A program made the translations under genes and the position numbers. From Arcicella lustrica (GTDB lineage: Bacteria > Bacteroidota > Bacteroidia > Cytophagales > Spirosomataceae): DNA of 64,000 bases. The stretch covers positions 62,001 to 126,000 of the forward strand of contig NZ_JAYGIM010000007.1 of NCBI RefSeq assembly GCF_034930985.1, written 5' to 3'. Shown one piece after another: positions 1 through 8,722 of this stretch (the first letter of the stretch is position 1; each line of letters opens with the position of its first letter). The notes under the pieces were generated by a model that saw nothing but the letters and a program-made list of their open reading frames with translations, ran no database searches and was not told the origin of the DNA.

Positions 1-1
1 T

Positions 2-82
2 GGCGGAACGATTAATTATAAAGGTAATCCTACCCAAAGAAACGTTAAATCGAATTTAGGAGGAGAAGTTCGTTCTAATTAA
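2..82 (+). CDS. C-terminal end of a GIN/DUF2807-type secreted protein (partial)
   Basis: Only the last 26 codons are in the window; the gene begins upstream. The tail reads GTINYKGNPTQRNVKSNLGG and then ends EVRSN. A closing strand of the form G-x-I-x-Y-K-G-N-P followed by a Gly-rich turn is typical of the end of the beta-helical 'head GIN' (DUF2807) domain common in Bacteroidota. Such proteins are exported, and their function is largely unknown. The call rests on this short motif. A strong hairpin follows 21 bases after the stop. Confidence 0.5.
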   Translation, partial: GGTINYKGNPTQRNVKSNLGGEVRSN

Positions 83-103
83 TTTAAAGAATTTGACATT
101 AAA

Positions 104-153
104 AACAAAGGTTACGCAAAGTGGATATAATTCCATTCAGCGTAACCTTTGTT
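104..153. terminator. Bidirectional terminator hairpin
   Basis: Two perfect 14-base arms (AACAAAGGTTACGC at 104-117 and its complement at 140-153) enclose a 22-base loop. It lies between the plus-strand GIN gene and the minus-strand ArsC-like gene, so it can serve both converging transcripts. Confidence 0.7.
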
Positions 154-192
154 GATTTACTCCTTTCATATTTGTTTCTGAAAAGAAGTTAC

Positions 193-534
193 CTACTTAA
201 AAACTTCTTGATAATTATCCGCATTAAAGCCCATCATTACGATATTTTTGCCTTCAATAATTGGTCGTTTAATCATGGAAGGTTTTGCTAACATCAATTC
301 CGTAGCTGTTTCAGCATCTGTTGCTTTTTCTTCTTCGCTGAGTTTTTTCCAAGTAGTTCCTGCACGATTGATTAATACATCCCAAGGCTTTTGTGTGAGC
401 CATTCTTGTACTTTTTCTTTATCAATTCCTTTCTTTTTATAATCATGAAATTCAAAAGGAATATCATTTTCTTTTAGCCAAGTCATGGCTTTTTTCATGG
501 TGTCGCAATTGGCAATGCCGTAAACTTTGTACAT
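193..534 (-). CDS. ArsC/Spx-family thioredoxin-fold protein (YffB-like)
   Basis: 113 aa, the normal length for the ArsC/Spx/YffB family. The N-terminus has the thioredoxin-fold strand and a single active-site-like cysteine (YGIANCDTMKKA, Cys10). The family arginine region is RAGTTWK at about 57-63, and the PSMIKRPI loop sits at about 86-93. There is no second nearby Cys, so it is not a CxxC Spx; it resembles the glutathione-type reductase branch (YffB), whose substrate is not established. It stands alone and converges with the gene to its left through the shared hairpin at 104-153. Confidence 0.85.
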   Translation of the reverse strand: MYKVYGIANCDTMKKAMTWLKENDIPFEFHDYKKKGIDKEKVQEWLTQKPWDVLINRAGTTWKKLSEEEKATDAETATELMLAKPSMIKRPIIEGKNIVMMGFNADNYQEVFK

Positions 535-566
535 GTTTTATAATTGTGAATGAGTGAATTGTGATT

Positions 567-1187
567 CTATGAAGGAAAACAAATCTTTGTCAAGTATGTT
601 TCAAACCAATTGGGCAATAAACTTTGTTTAAATAATTGCTCCTGATTCGAATAATGGAACAATAAACTTGGAGAATTAAGTTGTGAATTATCAGCTATAA
701 TCAACTCATCTAATAGATCAAAATGAGAATTTAGTTGTATAAGATTTCCGTAATAATTTTTCTCAATTTCTTTAGAAGTAACATAATGCCCACCTGTTTT
801 TACTCTTTCTGATACCCTTTTTTGAGATAACTCTACGTTATCAACCATTAGAAAAAACATCGTAATTCTATAGCCTGCTATTTTGAATTGTTCAATAGTT
901 TTCCATGGAGAAGCTGTGCTAAAATGGCCTTCGTAAGCAAAATTTTTGTTCTCTTTGATTGCATTTTCTACTAAACTTTCAAATGCCTCAACAGTTGCTT
1001 GGAAGGCCAAGTCTCTTGCATATTTGGGCGATTTTATTTGAGAAGGAAATATTGCTTTTAACTTTTCAACAAAAAATTTATCCCCATCAAAAACGTCTAG
1101 TAAAGAAAATTCTTGAGGAAGTAAGTCTTTTGAAAGTGTTGATTTTCCTGCTCCATTTGCACCAGTTATGACAAATAAATTAGGCAT
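567..1187 (-). CDS. Zeta-toxin-like P-loop kinase (COG4185 type)
   Basis: 206 aa from the ATG at 1187; a longer reading would start at a TTG at 1220. The N-terminus is MPNLFVITGANGAGKST, a clean Walker A motif (residues 9-16). It is followed by DGDKFF, a FAYEGHFST segment and a SERVKTGGHYV segment of the kind seen in zeta-toxin/UDP-GlcNAc-kinase-like proteins (predicted ATPases of COG4185). Its start overlaps the stop of the upstream small gene by 8 bases (ATGCCTAA), so the two are probably translationally coupled. Zeta toxins phosphorylate UDP-activated amino sugars, but many COG4185 members are untested. Toxin activity is an inference. Confidence 0.7.
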   Translation of the reverse strand: MPNLFVITGANGAGKSTLSKDLLPQEFSLLDVFDGDKFFVEKLKAIFPSQIKSPKYARDLAFQATVEAFESLVENAIKENKNFAYEGHFSTASPWKTIEQFKIAGYRITMFFLMVDNVELSQKRVSERVKTGGHYVTSKEIEKNYYGNLIQLNSHFDLLDELIIADNSQLNSPSLLFHYSNQEQLFKQSLLPNWFETYLTKICFPS

Positions 1188-1443
1188 TTTCAAGATGATA
1201 TTTTGAGCGGATAATAGCAATCTCCGTGTTACTTAATTTTCTAACAGATGAGTAATCTCTAAAATCATTACTAAACTCCACAATTTCAATATGACCATCA
1301 GGGTATTCCATGTAGGCTTGATTTAAAGATAGTTCTCCCTTCCCTTCAATCATAAAAGGAAAACCTGCAAGGTGTTTTTGTTGACGAAGCATCATAATTG
1401 ACTGCTCTATACGCTTATCAAAATTATATGTTAGTGTTTGCAT
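1180..1443 (-). CDS. Small partner of the zeta-like kinase (possible antitoxin)
   Basis: 87 aa, no recognised domain. It has a charged N-terminal helix (FDKRIEQSIMMLRQQKHLA), a middle that looks like short beta strands (AYMEYPDGHIEIVEF) and a C-terminal helix. It is co-directional with the zeta-like kinase and overlaps it by 8 bases, the usual layout of an antitoxin placed before its toxin. It does not visibly resemble epsilon or PezA antitoxins. The antitoxin role is inferred from position only. Confidence 0.55.
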   Translation of the reverse strand: MQTLTYNFDKRIEQSIMMLRQQKHLAGFPFMIEGKGELSLNQAYMEYPDGHIEIVEFSNDFRDYSSVRKLSNTEIAIIRSKYHLENA

Positions 1444-1508
1444 ATCCTTGAATTATTTTAATAGCAAATTACAAAAAATATCCCTTTAGTAATCAAAGTT
1501 TTTTGTTT

Positions 1509-1545
1509 CTCTCTGTGATTCTGTGGCACACAGAATCACAGAGAG
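1509..1545 (-). terminator. Strong hairpin terminator after the amidohydrolase gene
   Basis: Perfect 17-base arms (1509-1525 and 1529-1545) with a 3-base loop (gca). It lies 15 bases beyond the stop codon of the minus-strand amidohydrolase. The arms read CTCTCTGTGATTCTGTG and its complement. Confidence 0.7.
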
Positions 1546-1559
1546 TTATTTAACATTAA

Positions 1560-2990
1560 TTACTTTCTATAATCCAAAGGAGGCTTTCTATCACCTGCTA
1601 AAGATTTGTATTCAAAAACTTTGGCGCCACGTCTTTTATATAATTCTTCTTTCGATTGTTCGATTAATTTAGTGTCTTTGAAGAGATTTTGAGCTGTTAA
1701 AGCTATCGTCTGAGCGGCATTTATCATACCTTTATGCCCGATACTCATGCCATTACAAGCAACAGCTTGCCAACTGTGTGCTGGTACGCCCGTCACCCAA
1801 GTAGCGGTTGATAAACCTGCTGTTGGCGTAACCCAACTAACATCGCCTACATCTGTTGAAGCTGGAAATGCTAAGCCAGAAGTATAGGGTTTTACTTCTT
1901 GTGCTGCAGTAAGTGGAGCAAGACTTTGTGAATTGACGGTCAAACGGATTTTTTCTGCAAATTCTGTTTCTTCGGGGGTATATTTTACACCGCCTACTTT
2001 TTCTAAGCTCTTTTGCATTTCTTTGGCTAATACATCGTTTGGCAATAAATTGTAAAGTCCTGCCAAAATTTCATAGTTCATTTTAGTTTCTGTTCCCAAA
2101 GCGGCTGCTTCTGCGGTTTTCATTAATCTTTTCCAGATTTCTTCTAAACCTTGTGCCGTTGGATTTCTGATGGTGTACTCTACCATGGCATAATCAGGAA
2201 CGATGTTTGAGGTAAGCCCACCATTTTTGATAACATAATGAATCCTTGTTTCGGGCGAAATATGTTCACGCATGAGGTTTACCATATAATTCATGGCTTC
2301 AACGGCATCCAAAGCCGAACGCCCTTTTTCGGGACTCGCCGAAGCGTGTGCCGCCAAGCCAGAAAAACTAAAATTGGCTACTCTGTACGCTAATGAAGAA
2401 TTCGGACTTGCATTATTATTATCGCCCGGATGCCAATGCAAAACAGCATCAATGTCTTTGAAAACGCCTTCTTTCACTAAATAGGTTTTGCCTCCGCCAG
2501 CACCTTCTTCGGCAGGCGTACCAATGAGGCGAATTGTTCCTTTGATTTTGGCTTTTTCCATCCAGTTTTTGGTAGCAATCGCCGCCGCTACCGAACCTAC
2601 GCCAAAAAGATTATGTCCGCAACCGTGTCCATAGGCATTTACGTATTTGGCTTTTCGATACGGAACAGCTTCTTGCGACAAACCGGGCAAAGCATCCATT
2701 TCTGCCAAAATACCGATTGTAGGATAGCCCGAACCATAAGTAGCGACAAAGGCGGTTTTCATTTCGCCAACGCCTCTTTTTACTTCAAAGCCAGCACTGG
2801 TTAATTCGGAAATTAATAATTCTGAGGTTTTATCTTCCAAATAACCTGGCTCTGCGAATTGCCAAATTTTATCAGAAATAGCCGTGTATTTTGCATACTT
2901 CTGGTTGAGTTCATTCACAATTTCTTGCTGAGCAAAGCTCATACGACAGAGAAAAATACAAAGGATGAAGAGTGGTAAGGATTTTTTCAT
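1560..2990 (-). CDS. Secreted M20-family amidohydrolase (AbgB-like)
   Basis: 476 aa. An N-terminal signal peptide (hydrophobic LPLFILCIFLCRMSFA followed by Gln) indicates export. Typical M20/amidohydrolase metal-site segments are present: EMDALPGL, YGHGCGHNLFG, GTPAEEGAGG and LHWHPGD. The central lid/dimerisation part includes LAAHASASPEKGRSALDAVEAMN. The closest known type is AbgB (p-aminobenzoyl-glutamate hydrolase subunit B) and related amide hydrolases; the substrate cannot be told. No AbgA partner is adjacent. It is followed by the hairpin at 1509-1545 and preceded by a 46-bp palindrome. Confidence 0.87.
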   Translation of the reverse strand: MKKSLPLFILCIFLCRMSFAQQEIVNELNQKYAKYTAISDKIWQFAEPGYLEDKTSELLISELTSAGFEVKRGVGEMKTAFVATYGSGYPTIGILAEMDALPGLSQEAVPYRKAKYVNAYGHGCGHNLFGVGSVAAAIATKNWMEKAKIKGTIRLIGTPAEEGAGGGKTYLVKEGVFKDIDAVLHWHPGDNNNASPNSSLAYRVANFSFSGLAAHASASPEKGRSALDAVEAMNYMVNLMREHISPETRIHYVIKNGGLTSNIVPDYAMVEYTIRNPTAQGLEEIWKRLMKTAEAAALGTETKMNYEILAGLYNLLPNDVLAKEMQKSLEKVGGVKYTPEETEFAEKIRLTVNSQSLAPLTAAQEVKPYTSGLAFPASTDVGDVSWVTPTAGLSTATWVTGVPAHSWQAVACNGMSIGHKGMINAAQTIALTAQNLFKDTKLIEQSKEELYKRRGAKVFEYKSLAGDRKPPLDYRK

Positions 2991-3072
2991 TGTTTAGTTT
3001 TGGTTGATGATTAGGAAACTTGTTATTCTAATAAATGGATAAAGGCATTCACGTTTAAACGTAATTATTCAA

Positions 3073-3118
3073 ATCTTTCATTTAGGGTGCGACTTAAGTC
3101 GCACCCTAAATGAAAGAT
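3073..3118. repeat. 46-bp perfect palindrome
   Basis: The two 23-base halves are exactly complementary with no spacer; the core is GGTGCGACTTAAGTCGCACC. It lies between the end of uvrB (3194) and the start of the amidohydrolase (2990), both on the minus strand. It may act as the uvrB terminator or as a REP-like element. I saw no second copy in the window. Confidence 0.85.
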
Positions 3119-3193
3119 AACACTATTATTTAAAGATAGAATATTCTTTGGCATTCTGTTTCAGTCAACCATTCAAGCTTAAAATAAAGATTA

Positions 3194-5221
3194 CTATTTC
3201 TCCGCAATCATCTTCTTCAAGCCCAACATTTCATCACGCAATTTGGCTGCTATAACGAAATCTAACTCCTTGGCAGCTTTTTCCATGTCGGCATTTACCT
3301 TTTTCAATTGCTTTTGTAATTCATCTTTACTCATATAAGCCATTACTGGGTCGGCCGCCATCGCTACTTCTTTGCTTTCGCCATAGTAATTGGTTTTCTT
3401 CGGTTTGCCCATTACATCCGCAATAGAAGTTTGCTCCATGATTTTCTCTTTCGATTTCAAAATGGTTTTTGGTGTAATGCCATTAGCCGTATTGTACTCC
3501 ATCTGAATCGCTCTTCTGCGGTTGGTTTCATCAATGGCTTTTTCCATCGAACCCGTAATTCTGTCGGCATACATTAATACTTTGCCTTGGTCGTTTCGGG
3601 CAGCACGTCCTATTGTTTGAATCAAGGAACGAATATCACGCAAGAAGCCTTCTTTGTCGGCATCCATAATCGCTACCAAAGATACTTCTGGTAAATCTAA
3701 ACCTTCACGCAATAAGTTTACGCCTACCAATACATCAAAAACACCCATTCTGAGTTCTCGCAAAATTTCAACTCTATCTAAAGTCTTTACTTCTGAGTGA
3801 ATATATCGACATTTTACGCCTACTTTATCCAAGTATTTAGATAATTCCTCCGCCATTCTTTTGGTCAAAGTTGTTACCAAAACTCTTTCTTGGCGTTCTA
3901 TTCTGAGATAGATTTCTTCTAACAAATCATCAATCTGATTCAAGCTTGGTCGTACTTCAATTTCTGGGTCGAGCAATCCTGTCGGGCGAATGATTTGCTC
4001 TACCACAACTCCTTCCGAACGCCTTAATTCATAATCGGCTGGCGTGGCTGAAACGAAAACCGTTTGACCAGTAATATTTTCAAATTCTTGAAAAGTAAGC
4101 GGACGGTTATCCATCGCCGAAGGCAAACGGAAACCATAATCCACCAAAGCTTCTTTTCTGGAACGGTCGCCTCCCCACATTGCCCGAATTTGTGGCATTG
4201 TAGCATGGCTTTCGTCAACGACCAAAATGAAATCTTCAGGGAAAAAATCTAATAAACAGAAAGGTCTTTGCCCAGCTTTGCGTTGGTCGAAGTAACGAGA
4301 ATAGTTTTCAATGCCTGAGCAATAGCCCAATTCTCGCATCATTTCTAAATCAAATTCAGTTCTTTGTTTAATACGTTCAGCTTCTAATAATCGGTTTTCA
4401 CTTTCAAAAAACTTGATTTGAGAAACCAAATCATCTTGAATATAATTGATGGCGTTCATCAACACATCTCGTCCAGTCACAAAAAGATTGGCAGGGAAAA
4501 TCGCAATCATTTTTTCTTCCGAAATCTTCTTGCCAGTTTGTGGATTTATACGTTGAATGGCTTCAATTTCATCGCCAAAGAAAATAATTCTATAACCAAA
4601 ATCAGCATAAGGCAAGCAAATATCCACCGTGTCGCCTTTTACTCTGAAAGTACCACGAGTAAATTCCACTTCGGTACGGGCATACAGAATTTCGACCAAA
4701 CGATACAGAAATTGATTACGAGAAATGATTTCACCCACGCCAAAACGAAGAATACTTTTGCGATACTCCTCTGGATTTCCCATACCATAAATACACGAAA
4801 CCGAAGCAATTACGATAACGTCTCTTCGTCCTGACATCAAAGCCGAAGTAGTTGCCAAACGAAGCTTGTCAATTTCTTCATTAATAGCAAGGTCTTTTTC
4901 GATATAAGTATTCGTAGAAGCGATAAAAGCTTCGGGCTGATAATAATCGTAGTAAGAAACAAAGTACTCTACGGCATTTTCTGGAAAAAACTGCTTGAAT
5001 TCTCCATAAAGCTGTGCCGCCAAAGTTTTGTTATGACTTAAAATCAAGGTCGGGCGATTGAGTTGCGTAATCATATTGGCAACCGTAAAAGTTTTTCCCG
5101 AACCCGTTACTCCTAGAAGCGTTTGTGATTGTTCGCCATTCTGAACGCCTTCAACCAATTTTTCAATCGCTTGTGGTTGGTCACCCGTTGGCTTATATTC
5201 TGAAACAAGTTTAAAGTCCAT
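3194..5221 (-). CDS. uvrB: Excinuclease ABC subunit B
   Basis: 675 aa, full length for UvrB. It is the helicase-like damage-verification subunit of nucleotide excision repair and works with UvrA and UvrC. Visible landmarks are the Walker A motif GVTGSGKT (37-44), the beta-hairpin region with the YYDYYQPEAF stretch that probes DNA, the DEAH-like box VVDESHAT, helicase motifs near QTIGRAARN, and the C-terminal UVR motif (about 635-670, KELDFVIAAKLRDEM) that contacts UvrC. It is monocistronic here; the 46-bp palindrome lies 75 bases past its stop. Confidence 0.98.
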   Translation of the reverse strand: MDFKLVSEYKPTGDQPQAIEKLVEGVQNGEQSQTLLGVTGSGKTFTVANMITQLNRPTLILSHNKTLAAQLYGEFKQFFPENAVEYFVSYYDYYQPEAFIASTNTYIEKDLAINEEIDKLRLATTSALMSGRRDVIVIASVSCIYGMGNPEEYRKSILRFGVGEIISRNQFLYRLVEILYARTEVEFTRGTFRVKGDTVDICLPYADFGYRIIFFGDEIEAIQRINPQTGKKISEEKMIAIFPANLFVTGRDVLMNAINYIQDDLVSQIKFFESENRLLEAERIKQRTEFDLEMMRELGYCSGIENYSRYFDQRKAGQRPFCLLDFFPEDFILVVDESHATMPQIRAMWGGDRSRKEALVDYGFRLPSAMDNRPLTFQEFENITGQTVFVSATPADYELRRSEGVVVEQIIRPTGLLDPEIEVRPSLNQIDDLLEEIYLRIERQERVLVTTLTKRMAEELSKYLDKVGVKCRYIHSEVKTLDRVEILRELRMGVFDVLVGVNLLREGLDLPEVSLVAIMDADKEGFLRDIRSLIQTIGRAARNDQGKVLMYADRITGSMEKAIDETNRRRAIQMEYNTANGITPKTILKSKEKIMEQTSIADVMGKPKKTNYYGESKEVAMAADPVMAYMSKDELQKQLKKVNADMEKAAKELDFVIAAKLRDEMLGLKKMIAEK

Positions 5222-5406
5222 GAATTATTCTTCTATAAATTATTGGATAATATGATTTTTGACGAAGTATTGCAGTCCAAAGCTTATTTAAAAGCATTCT
5301 TAAAATTACACAAAAGCACCTAAAAAAGATAGCTTTACAAAACAAACACAGATAGTTAATTGATAGTTTATTGGTAAATTAAAGCTCAATCTCAAAACAT
5401 TTAATT

Positions 5407-6270
5407 ATGAACAAACTAAAATACTGCATACTTTCTGGCATTTCGATCATGCTTTCTCTCAGCTACTCAAACAATGCGATTGCGCAATTAGCCAAGCATT
5501 CAACGCCAAAAGAAATTCTTCCATTTGTTTATCATTTCGAAAGTAAACCCGTTTGGTCAGACGAATTTGATTATGAAGGCTTGCCCGACCCTACTAAATG
5601 GAATTATGATGTTGGCGGAAGAGGTTGGGGAAACAATGAATTACAGTATTATACCAAAGAAAACCTGAAGAATGCCAGAGTAGAAAATGGCAAACTCATC
5701 ATCGAAGCCATCAAAGAGAATTTCGATAAAAACACTTATACTTCTGCTCGTTTAGTAACGAAAGGGAAAGGTGATTTTCTGTACGGACGTTTTGAAATAA
5801 AAGCTAAACTTCCCTTCGGAAGAGGTACTTGGCCTGCCATTTGGATGTTGGCTTCAGAACAAAATTATAGTGATAAATTCTGGCCTGATAATGGAGAAAT
5901 AGACATTATGGAACACGTTGGTTACGCCCCAGGCAATGTACATGCAACCGTACATACAAAAGCTTTTAACCACGTAATCGGAACACAAAAAGGCAAGGAA
6001 ATGATGGTAAATGATTTTGATAAAGCATTCCATGAATATCGTTTAGATTGGACTCCACAAAAAATAGAAATGTACATCGACTCAAAACTGTATTTTACTT
6101 TTGAAAATACGGGTAAAGGTTTTGCAGAGTATCCTTTCGATAAAAAATTTCATTTACTACTGAATCTTGCTGTTGGTGGAAATTGGGGCGGAGCAAAAGG
6201 GGTGGATGAAAGTATTTTTCCACAAAGAATGGAAATTGATTATGTGAGAATTTATGCTTTAAAGAAGTAG
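5407..6270 (+). CDS. Secreted GH16 beta-glucanase (laminarinase-like)
   Basis: 287 aa with an N-terminal signal peptide (about 1-26, ending NNAIAQ). The GH16 catalytic signature is GEIDIMEH with Glu164 (nucleophile), Asp166 and Glu169 (acid/base). Substrate-cleft segments WSDEFDYEGLPDPTKWNYD and GRFEIKAKLPFGRGTWPAIWML are typical of beta-1,3-glucanases. It probably hydrolyses laminarin-like glucans outside the cytoplasm. It lies 63 bases before the fucosidase gene on the same strand and may be co-transcribed with it. No SusCD pair is adjacent, so this is not a complete polysaccharide-utilisation locus. Confidence 0.93.
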   Translation: MNKLKYCILSGISIMLSLSYSNNAIAQLAKHSTPKEILPFVYHFESKPVWSDEFDYEGLPDPTKWNYDVGGRGWGNNELQYYTKENLKNARVENGKLIIEAIKENFDKNTYTSARLVTKGKGDFLYGRFEIKAKLPFGRGTWPAIWMLASEQNYSDKFWPDNGEIDIMEHVGYAPGNVHATVHTKAFNHVIGTQKGKEMMVNDFDKAFHEYRLDWTPQKIEMYIDSKLYFTFENTGKGFAEYPFDKKFHLLLNLAVGGNWGGAKGVDESIFPQRMEIDYVRIYALKK

Positions 6271-6333
6271 AGTATTTTTAACCACATTAAACTTTAGAAA
6301 GAGTAAAACTCTAAAACAAATGTTTAATTAACT

Positions 6334-7722
6334 ATGAAAAAACTATTCGCTATTTTCTTCCTCTCGCTAATTTTTAGCGATTTACAAGCACAAAAAAAGT
6401 ACGAAGCTAATTGGGAATCCATCGATTCCAGACCAGTACCAACTTGGTTTGAAGATGCCAAATTTGGTATATTTATTCACTGGGGATTATTCTCTGTTCC
6501 TGCTTGGGGACCAACTGCCAAAGATGGTGTAGGTATTTATGACCGTTATTCAGAATGGTATTGGAAAGGAATTTCTGACCCAAATCGTAAAAGTTATGCG
6601 GCTTTTACGAAATTTCATAATAACACTTTTGGGAAAGATTTTAAATACCAAGATTTTACAAAAGACTTTAAATGTGAACTTTTTGACCCGAATGAATGGG
6701 CAAAAGTGTTTGATGATGCAGGAGCAAAATATGTTGTGCTAACCTCAAAACACCATGAAGGCTACACGCTTTGGCCAAGTAAAGAAGCTTGGAATTGGAA
6801 TTCAGTTGACTTAAATCCACATCGTGATTTAGCGGGCGATTTAATGAAATCTGTTCGAGATAAAGGTTTACGGATGGGTTATTATTACTCTTTGTACGAA
6901 TGGTTTAATCCTCTTTACAAAGAAAATGTTAATAAGTACGTTGACGAACACATGATTCCACAGATGAAAGATTTGGTAAATCGTTATAAACCAGATGTAC
7001 TTTGGACGGACGGCGAATGGGACCATCCCTCGGAAACTTGGAAGAGTACCGCTTTCCTCTCATGGCTTTATAATGAATCGCCAGCTAAAAATGACATCGT
7101 AGTAAACGACCGTTGGGGCAAAGAAACAAGAGCCAAACATGGTGGAATTTATACAACAGAATACGATTTAGTTCACGACCAAAATTCTACTGGCATGGAA
7201 ATTAATCATCCTTGGGAAGAATGTAGAGGCATTGGCTCTTCGTTTGGGTTCAGTAGAAATGAAATGCTAGATGATTACTCTACTTCAGAACAATTGATTC
7301 ATATTTTGGTGGATAAAGTAGCTCGTGGTGGAAATTTATTGTTAAATATTGGTCCTGCTGCCGATGGAACAATTCCTGTAATAATGCAACAACGTTTGCG
7401 TGATATTGGTAAATGGTTGAAAGTAAATGGAGATGCCATTTATGGTACAAGAAAATGGACAAATGCTCCTAAAATTGAAAAGGAGAATACAATTTACTTC
7501 ACTGCCAAAGGAAAAGATTTATACGTAATTACGACAAAATGGCAAGAATCGCCAATAACAGTTTCAGGCGTAAAATCAGGTAAAGTACAATTATTAGGTT
7601 TTAATGGAGCTGTAAAAAGTAGTGTAAAAGCTGGGAAATTAATCATTACTCCGCCAGCACTTTCTCCAGCCAAAAATCCTTGTGATTATGCTTGGGTTTA
7701 TAAAATTGAGAATGTGCTTTAG
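6334..7722 (+). CDS. Secreted GH29 alpha-L-fucosidase
   Basis: 462 aa with a signal peptide (about 1-19, SDLQAQ). GH29 landmarks are FGIFIHWGLFSVPAW (about 44-58), the His pair in TSKHHEGYTLW, and the predicted nucleophile Asp226 in LWTDGEW. The C-terminal about 80 residues form a small beta domain. It removes alpha-linked fucose from glycans. It is the second gene after the GH16 enzyme and is followed by a hairpin terminator at 7751-7779, which supports a two-gene unit. Confidence 0.93.
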   Translation: MKKLFAIFFLSLIFSDLQAQKKYEANWESIDSRPVPTWFEDAKFGIFIHWGLFSVPAWGPTAKDGVGIYDRYSEWYWKGISDPNRKSYAAFTKFHNNTFGKDFKYQDFTKDFKCELFDPNEWAKVFDDAGAKYVVLTSKHHEGYTLWPSKEAWNWNSVDLNPHRDLAGDLMKSVRDKGLRMGYYYSLYEWFNPLYKENVNKYVDEHMIPQMKDLVNRYKPDVLWTDGEWDHPSETWKSTAFLSWLYNESPAKNDIVVNDRWGKETRAKHGGIYTTEYDLVHDQNSTGMEINHPWEECRGIGSSFGFSRNEMLDDYSTSEQLIHILVDKVARGGNLLLNIGPAADGTIPVIMQQRLRDIGKWLKVNGDAIYGTRKWTNAPKIEKENTIYFTAKGKDLYVITTKWQESPITVSGVKSGKVQLLGFNGAVKSSVKAGKLIITPPALSPAKNPCDYAWVYKIENVL

Positions 7723-7750
7723 GAAAAGTAATCGTTTGAAATTAAAATAA

Positions 7751-7779
7751 AAACCCGTCGGTCAAAGACTGACGGGTTT
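7751..7779. terminator. Bidirectional terminator between fucosidase and mazG
   Basis: AAACCCGTC and GACGGGTTT arms, extended inward by a G-T wobble and a GTC/GAC pair, enclose a 3-base loop; A- and T-rich tracts flank it. It lies between converging genes. Confidence 0.75.
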
Positions 7780-7827
7780 ATTTGTTTCACTCTCAAAATT
7801 AAATTTTGACTTTTTGTCCTTCGTTGA

Positions 7828-8634
7828 TTAGAGGCGTTTGGCTTCTTCCCAATACACATCCATTTCAGCTAAGGTCATATCTTGTAAGGCTTTGCCTTGT
7901 TCTTTTGCTCTTAATTCTAAATGCTGAAAACGCTTGATAAATTTTTTATTAGTTCTTTCCAGCGCTGTTTCAACATTGATGTTTATAAACCTTGCGTAAT
8001 TTACCAAAGAAAATAGTAAATCTCCAAATTCTGCTTCGGCTTTCTCAATGTTAATTGCTTGGTTGTCAACAACGTTAAACTCATTCTTGAATTCATCCAT
8101 TTCCTCTTCAACCTTTTCCCACACCTGATGTTTCTCTTCCCAATCAAAACCAGCACCTCTTGCTTTCTCCTGAATTCGCATTGCTTTTACTAAAGCTGGA
8201 AGCGATTTCGGTACTCCTTCTAAAACCGATTTATTACCTTCTTTGAGCTTTAGAGCTTCCCAATTTTGTTTTACTTGTTCTTCATTTTCAACTTTTACAT
8301 CGCCATAAATATGTGGATGACGGTGAATTAACTTTTCACAAAGACTATTTATTACATCAGCAATATCAAAAGTATTCGTTTCAGAAGCAATTTTTGAATA
8401 GAAAACCAAGTGCAACATAACGTCACCAATTTCTTTCTTAATTTCCTTCATATCGCCTTCAATGATAGCGTCTGAAAGCTCATAAGTTTCTTCAATTGTT
8501 AAATGTCTGAGCGATTCAATCGTTTGTTTTTTATCCCAAGGGCATTGCTCTCTAAGTTCGTCCATAACCGTAAGCAGACGGTCGAAAGCAATTAATTGTG
8601 ATTGTCGTTTTGTTGATAACGTATCAAAATCCAT
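7828..8634 (-). CDS. mazG: Nucleoside triphosphate pyrophosphohydrolase MazG
   Basis: 268 aa from the ATG at 8634; a TTG seven codons upstream is less likely. Two MazG domains are visible. The N-terminal one has PWDKKQTIESLRHLTIEETYEL and EIGDVMLHLVFY; the C-terminal one has EAEFGDLLFSLVNYAR. The acidic EExxE/ExxD residues bind Mg. It hydrolyses non-canonical NTPs (house-cleaning), as in E. coli MazG. It stands alone next to the RAYT element. Confidence 0.95.
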   Translation of the reverse strand: MDFDTLSTKRQSQLIAFDRLLTVMDELREQCPWDKKQTIESLRHLTIEETYELSDAIIEGDMKEIKKEIGDVMLHLVFYSKIASETNTFDIADVINSLCEKLIHRHPHIYGDVKVENEEQVKQNWEALKLKEGNKSVLEGVPKSLPALVKAMRIQEKARGAGFDWEEKHQVWEKVEEEMDEFKNEFNVVDNQAINIEKAEAEFGDLLFSLVNYARFININVETALERTNKKFIKRFQHLELRAKEQGKALQDMTLAEMDVYWEEAKRL

Positions 8635-8682
8635 AAGTTGTATTTTAGAATACAAAAGTAATGGATTCTAACGGTTAAATGG

Positions 8683-8715
8683 AAACCTTATAGGTTTTAA
8701 AAACCTATAAGGTTT
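8683..8715. repeat. REP-like palindrome on the 3' side of the RAYT gene
   Basis: Perfect 16-base arms (AAACCTTATAGGTTTT at 8683-8698, complement at 8700-8715) around a single base. It shares the core CCTTATAGG/CCTATAAGG with the palindrome at 9529-9592, on the other side of the transposase gene. Confidence 0.75.
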
Positions 8716-8722
8716 AAGAAAA

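Noticed and set aside
5222..5406. TAATTTTA/TAAGCTTTG as promoter for uvrB
   Set aside because: Neither fits TAnnTTTG exactly with a good -33 spacing.
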